From positions 17,039-81,038 of the forward strand of contig JAIDHX010000018.1 in assembly GCA_029053015.1 (NCBI GenBank): 64,000 nucleotides of DNA, read 5' to 3'. This stretch comes from Lachnospiraceae bacterium. Lineage in GTDB: Bacteria; Bacillota; Clostridia; Lachnospirales; Lachnospiraceae. This document shows positions 15,416-24,820 of the stretch, piece by piece; positions within the stretch are counted from its first letter, which is position 1, and each line of letters opens with the position of its first letter. Made by a program: the position numbers and the translations under genes. The notes under the pieces are model-generated. The model made no database searches. It saw only the letters and a program-made list of their open reading frames with translations, and had not been told where the DNA came from.

Positions 15416-17695
15416 CTACACTCTTTTCAATTTTGCAAAAGAAGCGTACATAATTTTCTGTCCTGCCTTGTCAAACAGCACTGTGACCTTGTAATCACGC
15501 GGCTCCTTCTGCATAGCCAAAACGGTTCCTTCTCCGTATTTTACATGGTTCACGCGGTCGCCCTCCGCATAATCCGGCACTGCCGGCGCTCCGATTGCGC
15601 TTCCTTTGGAGATACCCGCCAATTCATTCAATGCGCCTATGCCCTGTGCGATATACGGCTTTCTCGCCGGTGCAGTTGCCCGCGGACGCACAATGGCTTT
15701 GGGACGGGCATCAAATTTTTCCTGTGCAGCACTCATTTCATCCTGCTCCGCACGCTTTGCGCCTGAAGGCTTATTGTCCAGAAATGTGGTGGGAATTTCC
15801 TTTACAAAACGGCTGACCGCGTTATACTGCGTCTCTCCCCGCACCATACGCATTTTTGCGCAGCTCATTGTCAAATCATCCTTGGCACGGGTAATTCCCA
15901 CATAAGCCAGACGGCGCTCCTCCTCCAAATCCGTCCTGTCGTCCGAGGTAATGGACATATAACTCGGGAACAGCCCGTCTTCCATACCGGCAAGATATAC
16001 ACTGGAAAATTCAAGACCTTTTGCGCTGTGAAGCGTCATCAGAAGCACCTTATTGTCATTTCCGTCTACATTATCGATATCTGCAACCAGCGCTACCTCT
16101 TCCAGAAACTCACTGAGCGTAGCCTCCTCATGGCTTTCTTCATAGTACGCTGCCTTGCTTATCAACTCATCGATATTGGAAATGCGGTCCTCTGCATCCT
16201 CGTCGTCAGACTCTTCCAGTTCCTTTACATATCCGGTCTTGTCCAATACATCTTCCACGAGCTCCTTCAATCCAAAATATTCCAGCTTGCTCCGAAAACT
16301 CTGTATCAACAGCACAAAAGGCTTAATTTTATCCGCCGCTTTTTTCAGCGCCACAATCTGGTCCGCCTCCCGCAGCGCATCGTAAAAGCTGATTCCGTGT
16401 TCCTCCGCATACGCCTGCACTTTGTCGATGCTGGTCTGTCCGATTCCGCGCTTTGGTACATTGATGATACGCCTTGCCGCCACATCATCCTGCCCGTTGT
16501 CTATGGTTTTCAAATATGCCAGAATATCCTTAATTTCCCTGCGTGCGTAAAAGTTCACCCCGCCCACTACATTGTAGGGGATTCCCTCTGCAATCATACG
16601 CTCCTCCAAAAGGCGGGACTGTGCATTGGTGCGGTACAGCACCGCGCACTCACGGTACTCCGTCTCACCGCGCCTCACTCGGTGCACAATATCGTCTGCA
16701 ATATATTCCGCTTCCTCGTATGCCGTCTCAAACTGCCTGAAATGAATCCTGCTTCCGTCCTTCTTCTCCGTCCACAGCGCCTTGTCTTTCCGGCTCTCGT
16801 TGTTCCGGATAACGGCATTGGCCGCATCGAGAATCGTCTGTGTGGAACGGTAATTCTGCTCCAGCTTGATAACCTTCGCCTCCGGATATATTTTCTCAAA
16901 ATCCAGTATATTGCGGATATTGGCGCCCCTGAATTTATAGATGGACTGGTCGTCATCGCCCACCACGCACAAATTGCGGTATCTGTCCGCAAGCAGCCTG
17001 ATAAACTCAAACTGCGCTGTGTTGGTATCCTGATACTCGTCCACCATAATATATTTAAAACGCTCCTGATAGCTGTGAAGCACTTCTTCACTCGTCTTAA
17101 ACAGCTCCACCGTCTTTACAATCAAATCATCAAAATCAAGCGCATTGTTCTTTTTTAACGCCGCCTGATATTCTCTGTATACCGCCGCAATATTTTTTTT
17201 ATTATAATCAAAACCTGCATTCAGCTCATATTCAATGGGAGAAATCATTTCGTCCTTTGCAGCGGATATGGCGGCAAGCAGACTGCGCTCCTTGTATATC
17301 TTGGGGTCCAGATTCAGCTTTTTGATAATTTCCTTCATCAGCGTTTTCTGGTCATCCGTATCATAGATGGTAAAATTATTACCGTATCCCAGCCTGTCTA
17401 TGTAGCGTCTGAGTATTCTGACGCAGGTGGAATGGAAGGTCGCAACCCAGACCTGCTCCGCGCCAAAACCAATTAACTTGTTCACTCTCTCACGCATTTC
17501 ACCCGCCGCTTTATTTGTAAAAGTGATTGCCAGAATGTTCCATGCATTCACTCCCATTTCATCTATCAGGTATGCCACCCTGTGAGTCAGCACGCGGGTT
17601 TTTCCGCTCCCGGCCCCTGCAAGCAGCAAAACAGGGCCGTCCACGGTAAAGACGCCCTGCTTCTGCGGTTCATTTAAGGTATCGTAAATACTCAT
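15416..17695 (-). CDS. pcrA: ATP-dependent DNA helicase PcrA (UvrD/Rep family)
   Basis: A 759-residue superfamily 1A 3'-5' helicase, acting in nucleotide excision repair and replication fork maintenance. Motifs in order: Q motif (LNEPQKQGV), Walker A (AGAGSGKTRVLTHRVAYLI), FTNKAAGEM, Walker B (VDEYQDTN), DDDQSIYKFRGA, NYRSTQTIL, and late motifs MTLHSAKGLEFSSVYLAG and EERRLAYVGITRA. The C-terminal Tudor-like end (VNHVKYGEGTVLAMQ) contacts RNA polymerase in PcrA. Its ATG overlaps the stop of the upstream c-di-GMP enzyme by 4 bases (ATGA type), so the two are translationally coupled, which is an unusual partnership. Confidence 0.97.
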   Translation of the reverse strand: MSIYDTLNEPQKQGVFTVDGPVLLLAGAGSGKTRVLTHRVAYLIDEMGVNAWNILAITFTNKAAGEMRERVNKLIGFGAEQVWVATFHSTCVRILRRYIDRLGYGNNFTIYDTDDQKTLMKEIIKKLNLDPKIYKERSLLAAISAAKDEMISPIEYELNAGFDYNKKNIAAVYREYQAALKKNNALDFDDLIVKTVELFKTSEEVLHSYQERFKYIMVDEYQDTNTAQFEFIRLLADRYRNLCVVGDDDQSIYKFRGANIRNILDFEKIYPEAKVIKLEQNYRSTQTILDAANAVIRNNESRKDKALWTEKKDGSRIHFRQFETAYEEAEYIADDIVHRVRRGETEYRECAVLYRTNAQSRLLEERMIAEGIPYNVVGGVNFYARREIKDILAYLKTIDNGQDDVAARRIINVPKRGIGQTSIDKVQAYAEEHGISFYDALREADQIVALKKAADKIKPFVLLIQSFRSKLEYFGLKELVEDVLDKTGYVKELEESDDEDAEDRISNIDELISKAAYYEESHEEATLSEFLEEVALVADIDNVDGNDNKVLLMTLHSAKGLEFSSVYLAGMEDGLFPSYMSITSDDRTDLEEERRLAYVGITRAKDDLTMSCAKMRMVRGETQYNAVSRFVKEIPTTFLDNKPSGAKRAEQDEMSAAQEKFDARPKAIVRPRATAPARKPYIAQGIGALNELAGISKGSAIGAPAVPDYAEGDRVNHVKYGEGTVLAMQKEPRDYKVTVLFDKAGQKIMYASFAKLKRV

Positions 17696-20600
17696 TCTGC
17701 CTTGTTAAACTCCTTTAAAAATTTCCTGAAATCGGGAATTGACATGGGGCGGGCATAATAATAGCCCTGTACCATATCACAGTCCGCGTTGTCCAAAAGC
17801 AAAAGCTGCTCTTCAGTTTCCACGCCCTCTGCAATCACCTTGTATCCCATATGTTTCATCATCTTAACCAGATATTTCACAATAACCGGCCCCTTAGAAT
17901 CCTCGTCCGTATAGGCAAGGAACTTCTTGTCCAGCTTTATAATATCCGCATCCACACTTGCCAGAAGATTCAGTGAGGAATAACCGCTGCCGAAATCATC
18001 TATGGAAATGGCGATGCCACTCTCTTTAAGCCTCCGCAGATTGTTCATCAGCGCGGACAAATCCAGCATAAAGATGGACTCGGTGATTTCCGCCTCAATC
18101 AATCCTGCAGGAATCTTTTTCCCTTCCAGGCGTGTCAGTATTTCATCCACAAAATTCGGATTTTCATTGTGACGCCTTGAGAAATTCACGGATATGGGAA
18201 CCAGCTGTTCCCCCTCCTCCATGGCCGTCTTTAAGTATGCCAGAATCTGATCCAGCACTGCAAAATCCACGTTGGTAATAAAACCGTTTTTCTCAAAAAC
18301 AGGAATGAAGCTGTCCGGATATATCATGGTGCCGTCCCCGCGCTGCCAGCGTACCAGTGCCTCTGCGCCGACTACCTTTCTGGACTTAAGGGAAACCTTT
18401 GGCTGCAGCCATGCCTTAAACTCGCCGTTTTCCAACGCCGTCGCCATATTGGCCAGAATCGCCTTTTCCGCCTCATTCTTTTCTTTTATTGTCTGATTAT
18501 ATACGACAACCACCGTGTTGGCAGTATCCTTGCCGTATTTTCGCGCAACATTTGCCCTGTCAATCACGGAAGAAGGCAGTTCCTTTACATCATACACACT
18601 GCTGAAGCCCGAGACCGTAATCAGATTGCTCTGATCGTACTTACGGTTTATCTCGGCGCAGAACTCTTTTGTCAGCGCAAGATAAGCGTCTTTTACATCA
18701 TCGGCGTCCTCACCCTCCAAAAGTCCGGCAAAATGGTCCGACGTCACACGGGTAAACCAGATTCCTTCCTTCATGCCGCGCAGTCTCTCAGCAAATGCCT
18801 TTAAGATTTTATCGCCTTCCGTATAGCCGTATAGTTCGTTCATATATTGGAAGTTTGAAAAGTCGGAATAGATGAAATGGTATCTGCCATCCACATTCTC
18901 CCGCATATACTGTGCTGCCAGCGATATAAATTTCTGATACTTGGGAAGTCCGGTAACCGTGTCATAATTAATCCGGAATTCTATTTCATTTTTTTCCTGC
19001 TCTCTCTCATGCACCTTTTGCAGATGATTGAAGAGAATACCGGCAAACTTGTACAGTCCCTCTCTCTCCTGATTCCAGTCACGGTCATGCTTTCTGTCAA
19101 CAAACGCAATAAAGCCTCGTATCTCTTCCTCTTCCCCCGTTCTCACGAAAAGAATGGAGCCCACCTGCTCACCCGGCATCTTTTGTATCTCTTCGTGCCG
19201 AAGCGCCAGAATACCGCGCTCGTCAAAATTCTCATGGATATACCGCCAGGCTTTGTCCGACCGCTGCAGAATATATTCCTCTTTCTGCCGTTTGTCGCGC
19301 CTGCTCCAGTGATACTTCTTTTCCCTGTACTCATTCTCCATGGAGATGTATACAATGTCATCAATATCAAAAAATCCGCAGATTCTGTCAGACGCCATCC
19401 GCAGTCCGCTCTCCCTGTCAGGCACATTGTCCAACAGTTCCAAAACAAACAGAACCAGCTCCTCAACACTGTGAACTACCGTCTCTTCCCTGACATAGTC
19501 CTCTTCTTGTTCACGTCTTGTATAGGTTCCCTCGGGAAGAATCCCTTTCTTGCCTGCCGTAATGATGAGATAGCCGTTCTTGCCACCCTGTCTTATCTGA
19601 TACAGCGCATAGTCCGCCCACTGAAACAGCTTTTCAAACTCTCTGCTTTCATCAGTACAGCGCGCAACGCCTATGCTGCAGGAAATCTTGATATTTCTTT
19701 CCTTGTCTTCATAAACGCCCTTTACCGTATTATTCAACGTCTGCAGGCGCTCCTCCAGCGCTTCTTTTGAGATGCCCTCTGCAAATATCATGAACTCGTC
19801 TCCGCCGACTCTGCCCAAAAGCGAGTCCTTAAAGGAGTTTTTCAGTTCATCCGCAACCATGCACAGTACAGCGTCTCCGACAAAATGCCCATTCGCCTCA
19901 TTTATCAGTTTGAAATTGTCCACATCTAAAATAATCAGCCAGCACGGAAGCTGAAGCGCCGGATTTTGCAGTCTTGATCTGATTTTATCTTCTATCACCT
20001 GCAGATTGTAAACCCCTGTCAGGGAATCCCTCTCCAGAATGTTTTTTAACTGCTCTTCCTTTTCCTTGCGCTCATCTATATTTTTGGTATGACCCATTAC
20101 TTTTACAGGTTTTCCTGCATAATCACACAGCGTCACACCTTCTATTTCCACCCAATGATATTTTCCATCCTTGTATTTTTTGCGAAGCTCCGTCAGAATA
20201 TGCTTTTTACCTACATGCAATTCATTGCAGAACTGCTCAAGTCTGTCCGCATCCCCCGGATGTACATAACCGGTCTGCCGGATTGTCTTGGTATAGGTTT
20301 TTGCAATCTGCTCGTTATTGATAACAGCTTCATCCTGGCGGGTATATTCCATGGTATCCGTTTCAATGTCGTACTCAAAAATCATATCTCCCGACATGCT
20401 CGCCAAAACATCCAGTTTCTTTTTTTCCTGTTCTAACTGGAAGTAGGTTTTTTTCACATCCGTAATATCCGTTATTACACTTTGGAGCACGGTTTTTTCG
20501 TCATTTATCAAAAGTACCGCCTGCATCAGACGCCACTCTTTTCTTCCGTCCATATAATACACGGCATATTCCATCTGGATAACATCGCCGTCCTTGCCGC

Positions 20601-20877
20601 TTTCTATCTTGCTCTGCAGCTCTTTCCATTCGTCTTCGGCTAAAAGTCTGTCGTAACGGTTACCGTAACGCTCTGCAAATTCCTCTGCCGTCACCTTCAT
20701 CAGAGCGAACATACCCTCATTTGCATACTCCAGCAAAAGACCGCCGCTATACACCAGCCGGCACACGCCGCCCGGTATACTGTTCATCAACGCACGCAGT
20801 TCCAAACGCGCCGCCTCAAGACTTTTTGTAATATCCATATTTTCCCCCGAAAACTTGTCCTTTGCTTTTCCTTCCAT
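17692..20877 (-). CDS. PAS-GGDEF-GAF-GGDEF-EAL cyclic-di-GMP enzyme
   Basis: A 1061-residue sensor enzyme. Two PAS domains (about 20-140 and 150-275) lead into a complete diguanylate cyclase domain with GRVGGDEFMIF. A GAF-like region (about 460-630) is followed by a second, degenerate GGDEF (about 640-790; TSDHFAGLLEG replaces the signature). The C-terminal phosphodiesterase (805-1055) keeps its catalytic set: EALVRWQRGDG, EAEITES, IDDFGSGYSSL, KLDKKF, AEGVETEEQ. It may thus both make and degrade c-di-GMP. No TM segments are seen, so it is cytosolic. AGGAGG lies 5 bases before the ATG. It sits between the zinc-ribbon membrane gene and pcrA in one transcript. Confidence 0.93.
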   Translation of the reverse strand: MEGKAKDKFSGENMDITKSLEAARLELRALMNSIPGGVCRLVYSGGLLLEYANEGMFALMKVTAEEFAERYGNRYDRLLAEDEWKELQSKIESGKDGDVIQMEYAVYYMDGRKEWRLMQAVLLINDEKTVLQSVITDITDVKKTYFQLEQEKKKLDVLASMSGDMIFEYDIETDTMEYTRQDEAVINNEQIAKTYTKTIRQTGYVHPGDADRLEQFCNELHVGKKHILTELRKKYKDGKYHWVEIEGVTLCDYAGKPVKVMGHTKNIDERKEKEEQLKNILERDSLTGVYNLQVIEDKIRSRLQNPALQLPCWLIILDVDNFKLINEANGHFVGDAVLCMVADELKNSFKDSLLGRVGGDEFMIFAEGISKEALEERLQTLNNTVKGVYEDKERNIKISCSIGVARCTDESREFEKLFQWADYALYQIRQGGKNGYLIITAGKKGILPEGTYTRREQEEDYVREETVVHSVEELVLFVLELLDNVPDRESGLRMASDRICGFFDIDDIVYISMENEYREKKYHWSRRDKRQKEEYILQRSDKAWRYIHENFDERGILALRHEEIQKMPGEQVGSILFVRTGEEEEIRGFIAFVDRKHDRDWNQEREGLYKFAGILFNHLQKVHEREQEKNEIEFRINYDTVTGLPKYQKFISLAAQYMRENVDGRYHFIYSDFSNFQYMNELYGYTEGDKILKAFAERLRGMKEGIWFTRVTSDHFAGLLEGEDADDVKDAYLALTKEFCAEINRKYDQSNLITVSGFSSVYDVKELPSSVIDRANVARKYGKDTANTVVVVYNQTIKEKNEAEKAILANMATALENGEFKAWLQPKVSLKSRKVVGAEALVRWQRGDGTMIYPDSFIPVFEKNGFITNVDFAVLDQILAYLKTAMEEGEQLVPISVNFSRRHNENPNFVDEILTRLEGKKIPAGLIEAEITESIFMLDLSALMNNLRRLKESGIAISIDDFGSGYSSLNLLASVDADIIKLDKKFLAYTDEDSKGPVIVKYLVKMMKHMGYKVIAEGVETEEQLLLLDNADCDMVQGYYYARPMSIPDFRKFLKEFNKAE

Positions 20878-20900
20878 AAAAAGCCTCCTGAAAAAAGAAG

Positions 20901-21662
20901 CTAAATCTCTTTTACGTCACTGAAATTCCAGGAACGTATATTTAACTCCATAACCGGTGTACCGCAGTATGCACATACCTTGGCCCCCAGACCTGAAAGC
21001 GGTGCACCACAATTGGGACAGTTTACGCCCAATGCTGCGTCATCTACATTCTCCACAAAATCTCTGTCCTGTATGTAAATACATTCCACATTGTATTTGG
21101 ACTGCTCTTTTGTGTTCCGGCTGCCTGCCGTCACATTGCCGCCCTGCGTCCGGTAATAATAATATTCCACCGCAGACTGAAACACAATACTGCGCCTTCC
21201 CTTCTGATAGCGGTATTGATTTATTTCCGTCTGATGAACTTTAATCTGTTCATAATGCACCCGTTCCTCACGGGAACGATGCATTTCCAACTGCATTTCA
21301 AGCTGGTTTTTAAGCTCGTTCGTTCCCTCCGCAAGCAGCGCCATATTGTTGGAATCGATGCTGCGCAAATAGGAAACCAACACATTTTCCGCCCTTTTTT
21401 TCATCTCGTCATAATGAAAATCCGGAAAATCCTTCATGATTCGCGGCAGATAAAGGCTCGTTGCCGCCGAAACAGATTTGGGCGTAGCCGCATAATCCGC
21501 TTCTACTTTTTGAAATCCTTCCCTTAGGGAATCTGTCCCAAAAGCCGTTCTTGAAAACGCTCTGATTTTATTCCTTATGGTCCGGTAGGCATAGTAAACT
21601 ATGCCCACCAGAGCCAATAAAAGCACCAGTACAACAATTATTCCTATAAGCGTTATACTCAT
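20901..21662 (-). CDS. membrane-anchored zinc-ribbon protein (Tim44-like middle)
   Basis: 253 residues: one N-terminal TM helix (IGIIVVLVLLLALVGIVYYA), a middle region (about 60-200) that resembles the Tim44-like/import-domain fold seen in partners of SPFH proteins, and a C-terminal zinc ribbon (CPNCGAPLSGLGAKVCAYCG). It starts 17 bases after the SPFH gene. The shared zinc-ribbon theme suggests the two proteins form a membrane-associated complex. Function is unknown. Confidence 0.75.
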   Translation of the reverse strand: MSITLIGIIVVLVLLLALVGIVYYAYRTIRNKIRAFSRTAFGTDSLREGFQKVEADYAATPKSVSAATSLYLPRIMKDFPDFHYDEMKKRAENVLVSYLRSIDSNNMALLAEGTNELKNQLEMQLEMHRSREERVHYEQIKVHQTEINQYRYQKGRRSIVFQSAVEYYYYRTQGGNVTAGSRNTKEQSKYNVECIYIQDRDFVENVDDAALGVNCPNCGAPLSGLGAKVCAYCGTPVMELNIRSWNFSDVKEI

Positions 21663-21679
21663 CTTGTTTGTCCGCTCCG

Positions 21680-23077
21680 TTATTTAATATCATTCTCGTC
21701 GAAAATGTCTCCACACTCAGGGCAGAACTTGGGCGGATTGGTCGGATCTTCCGGCTCCCATCCACACTTGTCGCATTTGTAAAGCGGTGCGCCCTGCGGT
21801 TTCATCTTTCCACATTCCGTACAGAATTTTCCCTGATTTACATTGCCGCATCCACATGTCCATCCGGCAGCAGCAGGCTTGGGATTTCCACATTCCTGAC
21901 AGAATCTGCCGCGGTTATCCGTCTTACCGCAGGCACAACTCCAGCCTAACACAGCGCCCGCAGCTCCTGTACCGGACATCCCTACTGCTCCTGTGTTTCC
22001 TGCACCAAACATACCGACACCTTGCTGCATTCCTGCCTGCTGGCCCTGCATATTCTGATTCTGCTGACCCATTGCAAAGAGGGAATTGGCATTCATGCCG
22101 CCCGTCATCTGCGCCATATTCATAGCGGCAAAGCCCATCATGGCACCAGCTTCCTGATTGGAAGCAGCCGCCTTCATTGCCTCACCCTGTGAACGTGCAA
22201 GGAATGCCGCCGCCATCTCGGGAGATCTGTAAATAGCGGTCTCCTGTGCTTCCTTAATCCGCTTCTCGTCTTCCTCGGATGCCTTCATGGAATTGATAGC
22301 CATGGAGACCATCTCGATACCACGTAACTGCGCCCACTTTTCAGAAAGCTCCTCGTTCAATATATTGGTCAGTTCCATTGTGTGCGCCGGAACTGCACTG
22401 TAGAGAACGCCCATAGCAGATATTTTTGCAAAAGCAGGCTGCAGCGCTGTGAGCAGCTCCGCCTTCATCATTCTTGACAATTCATCGTTCTTACGGTATA
22501 CATCCGTTACATTACCGCTCACGCTGCTATAAAATAACAGCGGGTCTTTAATCTGGAAGCTATATTCGCCGTTGCACCTGATGGCGATATCCATAGCCAG
22601 ATTGATATTAGGGTCCACAATACGGAAGGGTATCGGTGAAGGCGTCCCAAACAGGTTATTCATAATCTCCTTGGTATTGACAAAATACACCCTCTGATTT
22701 TTTCCTGTATTGCCGCCCAGAGAAAATCTCTTGCCCACAACGCTGAAGGACTGTCTTAAATTCTCACCCAGCTTGCCGTAGAATAAGGAAGGCTCAGAGG
22801 AAGTATCATAGATAAACTCTCCCGCCTCCGCACAGAACTCCACAATCTTTCCCTGGTCCACGATCAACATACACTGTCCTTCGTTTACCGCTATGATGGA
22901 GCCGTTTGTGATAATATCATCCGCCCCTTTTGTGTTGCTGTTACGTCCCGGCGTTATCTGCTTTACGCCCTTTGTCACCAGCACATCGCTTGGTATGGAC
23001 TCACAGTAGAAATACTCGCGCCACTGGTCAGCCATCAAACCGCCGATTGCATCTTTTGCTGCTCTTAATAAACCCAT
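21680..23077 (-). CDS. SPFH domain protein with three C-terminal zinc ribbons (YdjI-like)
   Basis: 465 residues. An SPFH/band-7 domain covers roughly residues 30-290 (ending in a coiled region, MKASEEDEKRIKEAQE). A glutamine/methionine/glycine-rich linker (MGQQNQNMQGQQAGMQQG) leads to three CxC/CxxC zinc ribbons: CACGKTDNRGRFCQECG, CGCGNVNQGKFCTECG and CDKCG...FCPECG. This architecture is that of the YdjI type, also annotated as virion core protein. No TM helix is visible, so it may bind membranes through its partner. GGAGG precedes the ATG by 7 bases. Its promoter shares a 17-base box with the divergent HTH gene. Confidence 0.88.
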   Translation of the reverse strand: MGLLRAAKDAIGGLMADQWREYFYCESIPSDVLVTKGVKQITPGRNSNTKGADDIITNGSIIAVNEGQCMLIVDQGKIVEFCAEAGEFIYDTSSEPSLFYGKLGENLRQSFSVVGKRFSLGGNTGKNQRVYFVNTKEIMNNLFGTPSPIPFRIVDPNINLAMDIAIRCNGEYSFQIKDPLLFYSSVSGNVTDVYRKNDELSRMMKAELLTALQPAFAKISAMGVLYSAVPAHTMELTNILNEELSEKWAQLRGIEMVSMAINSMKASEEDEKRIKEAQETAIYRSPEMAAAFLARSQGEAMKAAASNQEAGAMMGFAAMNMAQMTGGMNANSLFAMGQQNQNMQGQQAGMQQGVGMFGAGNTGAVGMSGTGAAGAVLGWSCACGKTDNRGRFCQECGNPKPAAAGWTCGCGNVNQGKFCTECGKMKPQGAPLYKCDKCGWEPEDPTNPPKFCPECGDIFDENDIK

Positions 23078-23114
23078 TTTTGATCCTCCATTAAATATGT
23101 AGTTTTGCTTCCAT

Positions 23115-23245
23115 AATGCAGTTTATGAATCCTATTCATCTTATTGTATCAAGTTTTCTTATTTTTCTCAACTCACTTTTACAATTATTTGACCTTTTTC
23201 TTTACAAAAAGTCTATTTTTGCATAAACTGTATTATAGAATCCAT
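23115..23245. promoter_or_regulatory. inverted pair of identical promoter/operator boxes
   Basis: The plus strand reads CATAAACTGTATTATAGAA at 23222-23240. The reverse complement of about 23109-23127 reads CATAAACTGCATTATGGAA. Each box includes the likely -10 (ATTAT) of one of the divergent genes, so one regulator, plausibly the adjacent HTH protein, could control both. Confidence 0.65.
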
Positions 23246-23270
23246 TTTACCACAAGAGGGAGTTGAAATC

Positions 23271-23756
23271 ATGGGAAAAAAAGCAACCAAAGCCGCCGAT
23301 AATATGTACTATCTCGCACGTTATGAGGCTTCCAAAACAAATGATGACTTTACCAGCCGTGAAAAGGCTGCTGAAATTGTAGGCATAGACCGCACCCGTC
23401 TTGCCCGTATAGAGCTTGGCTCCATCACCCCGTATCCCGAAGAGGTGCTCGCCATGTCCAATACCTATAACTGTCCCGAGCTGTGTAATTCCTACTGTGC
23501 AAGGGAATGTCCTATCGGCAGGACAAGCGTAAAGGAGGTCGTTATTGACGATTTTGACCGCCTTGCGTTAAAGGTGCTGGGCTCTTTAAAGGATATTGAC
23601 GATTTGAGAATGGCGCTTATCGCCATCTCGGAGGACGGCGTCATCTCCGAGACGGAACGCCCTACCTTCCAGCATATTCTGGATTCTTTGGAGAAAATAT
23701 CCACAAATGCCAAGGCGCTCCAGCTCTGGGCTATGAAAAACATACACATTCAATAA
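23271..23756 (+). CDS. helix-turn-helix regulator
   Basis: 161 residues. The N-terminal half is an XRE-like HTH (SREKAAEIVGIDRTRLARIELG, then PYPEEVLAMSNTYNCPELC). A cysteine cluster follows (CNSYCARECPIG), which could bind metal, then a helical C-terminal domain. GAGGGAG precedes the ATG. It diverges from the SPFH operon with which it shares promoter boxes, so it probably regulates that operon. The cysteine-containing middle is a possible redox or metal sensor; this is inference. Confidence 0.8.
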   Translation: MGKKATKAADNMYYLARYEASKTNDDFTSREKAAEIVGIDRTRLARIELGSITPYPEEVLAMSNTYNCPELCNSYCARECPIGRTSVKEVVIDDFDRLALKVLGSLKDIDDLRMALIAISEDGVISETERPTFQHILDSLEKISTNAKALQLWAMKNIHIQ

Positions 23757-23828
23757 AACAGCCTTGTTTTTTGCACCTTTTTTCATTACCGCAATATAAT
23801 AAAGCATCACGAAAAACTGGAGGATTCT

Positions 23829-24400
23829 ATGAAAAAATTATTTAGTTTATCGCTGGTGCTTTTATTATGTCTGTCCGCTCTGACCGGCTGCGGCAAAAAG
23901 ACAGGCGGCAGCGAACTAACCAAGGTAACCCTGAACGAAGTTGCACACAGCATTTTTTATGCTCCCATGTATGTCGCCATTGAAGAAGGCTATTTCGAGG
24001 AAGAGGGAATCGATTTGACACTGGTGACCGGCTTTGGCGCCGACAAAACCATGACCGCCCTGCTTACCGGTGAGGCGGATATCGGCTTTATGGGCAGCGA
24101 AAGCACAATTTACACCTATAACGGCGGCACACAGGACTATGTCGTAAACTTTGCGCAGCTTACCCAGCGCGCCGGCAATTTTCTCGTATCGAGAGAACCT
24201 ATTGAGAACTTTTCATGGGATATGCTTGTAGGCGCCAACGTCCTCGGCGGACGCCCCGGCGGTATGCCTGAGATGGTGTTTGAGTACATTCTGATAAAAA
24301 ACAATATAGATCCCATGCAAGATCTGCACATCGACCAGAGCATAGATTTCGGCTCCACTGCTGCCGCTTTCTCCGGTGGTCAGGGAGATTTTACAGTTGA
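23829..24400 (+). pseudogene. ABC transporter solute-binding lipoprotein (NMT1/THI5-like), 5' part, split by insertion
   Basis: Lipoprotein signal with lipobox LTGC, then a periplasmic-binding fold of the NMT1/THI5/taurine type (HSIFYAPMYVAIEEGYFEEEG, then LLTGEADIGFMGSES). Coding is disrupted after GDFTV at the left junction of a 6,140-bp element, which adds only E and a TAG. The remaining C-terminal part is at 30541-30964. Joined at GTTGA the frame is restored and gives 331 residues, the normal length. The truncated protein lacks part of the second lobe and should not bind ligand. No permease or ATPase gene is nearby. Confidence 0.92.
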
Positions 24401-24433
24401 GTAGTGTTTGTTACCGCACTATTTTCACAAGAG

Positions 24434-24465
24434 AAAGAGCAATACTAATTTCTGTATTGCTCTTT
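24434..24465. terminator. strong hairpin at left end of element
   Basis: AAAGAGCAATAC pairs perfectly with GTATTGCTCTTT across an 8-base loop. It lies downstream of the minus-strand 101-aa gene and probably ends that transcript before the host junction. Confidence 0.7.
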
Positions 24466-24499
24466 CCTAACTTATATTAAATAACTGAACAGCATTTAG

Positions 24500-24805
24500 T
24501 TAAATATTAAATTTTCTCAAATTATGTTCTGCCTTTTGTGATTTCACAAGATATTCATCCCAAAATTTTTTAACCAAATCTGTAAATTTCCTTTTTTTCA
24601 CTGTAAGAATAGGTGTATTTTGTTTATAACACTTCGTTCTGATTTCTAAGTTTTCGCCCTCTAATGTTTTAATTATTATTTTTAACTCTTCATCTGTAAC
24701 TGTTTTTGCACTCGCGTTAACGGAAATATACCTCTTATTTTCCATTTCTATTTTAGGTGCTTTCGGAACTACATCCACTCGAACTAATCTCTTATTATTT
24801 TTCAT
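24500..24805 (-). CDS. small unknown protein, partner of 2TM-GAF gene
   Basis: 101 basic residues (MKNNKRLVRVDVVPKAPKIE...) with no recognised domain and no TM segment. The ATG lies 16 bases after the stop of the 2TM-GAF gene, with GGTGAT as a weak SD, so the two are a two-gene operon. Composition is AT-rich like the rest of the element. Function unknown; the tight coupling suggests it acts with the membrane protein. Confidence 0.6.
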   Translation of the reverse strand: MKNNKRLVRVDVVPKAPKIEMENKRYISVNASAKTVTDEELKIIIKTLEGENLEIRTKCYKQNTPILTVKKRKFTDLVKKFWDEYLVKSQKAEHNLRKFNI

Positions 24806-24820
24806 ATAATCACCATTCCC

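Noticed and set aside
16028..17158. 376-residue open frame on the plus strand
   Set aside because: It runs antisense to the pcrA motifs, has no SD and a composition typical of a complementary shadow.
18877..19770. 297-residue open frame on the plus strand
   Set aside because: Antisense shadow of the c-di-GMP enzyme gene; no recognisable domain.
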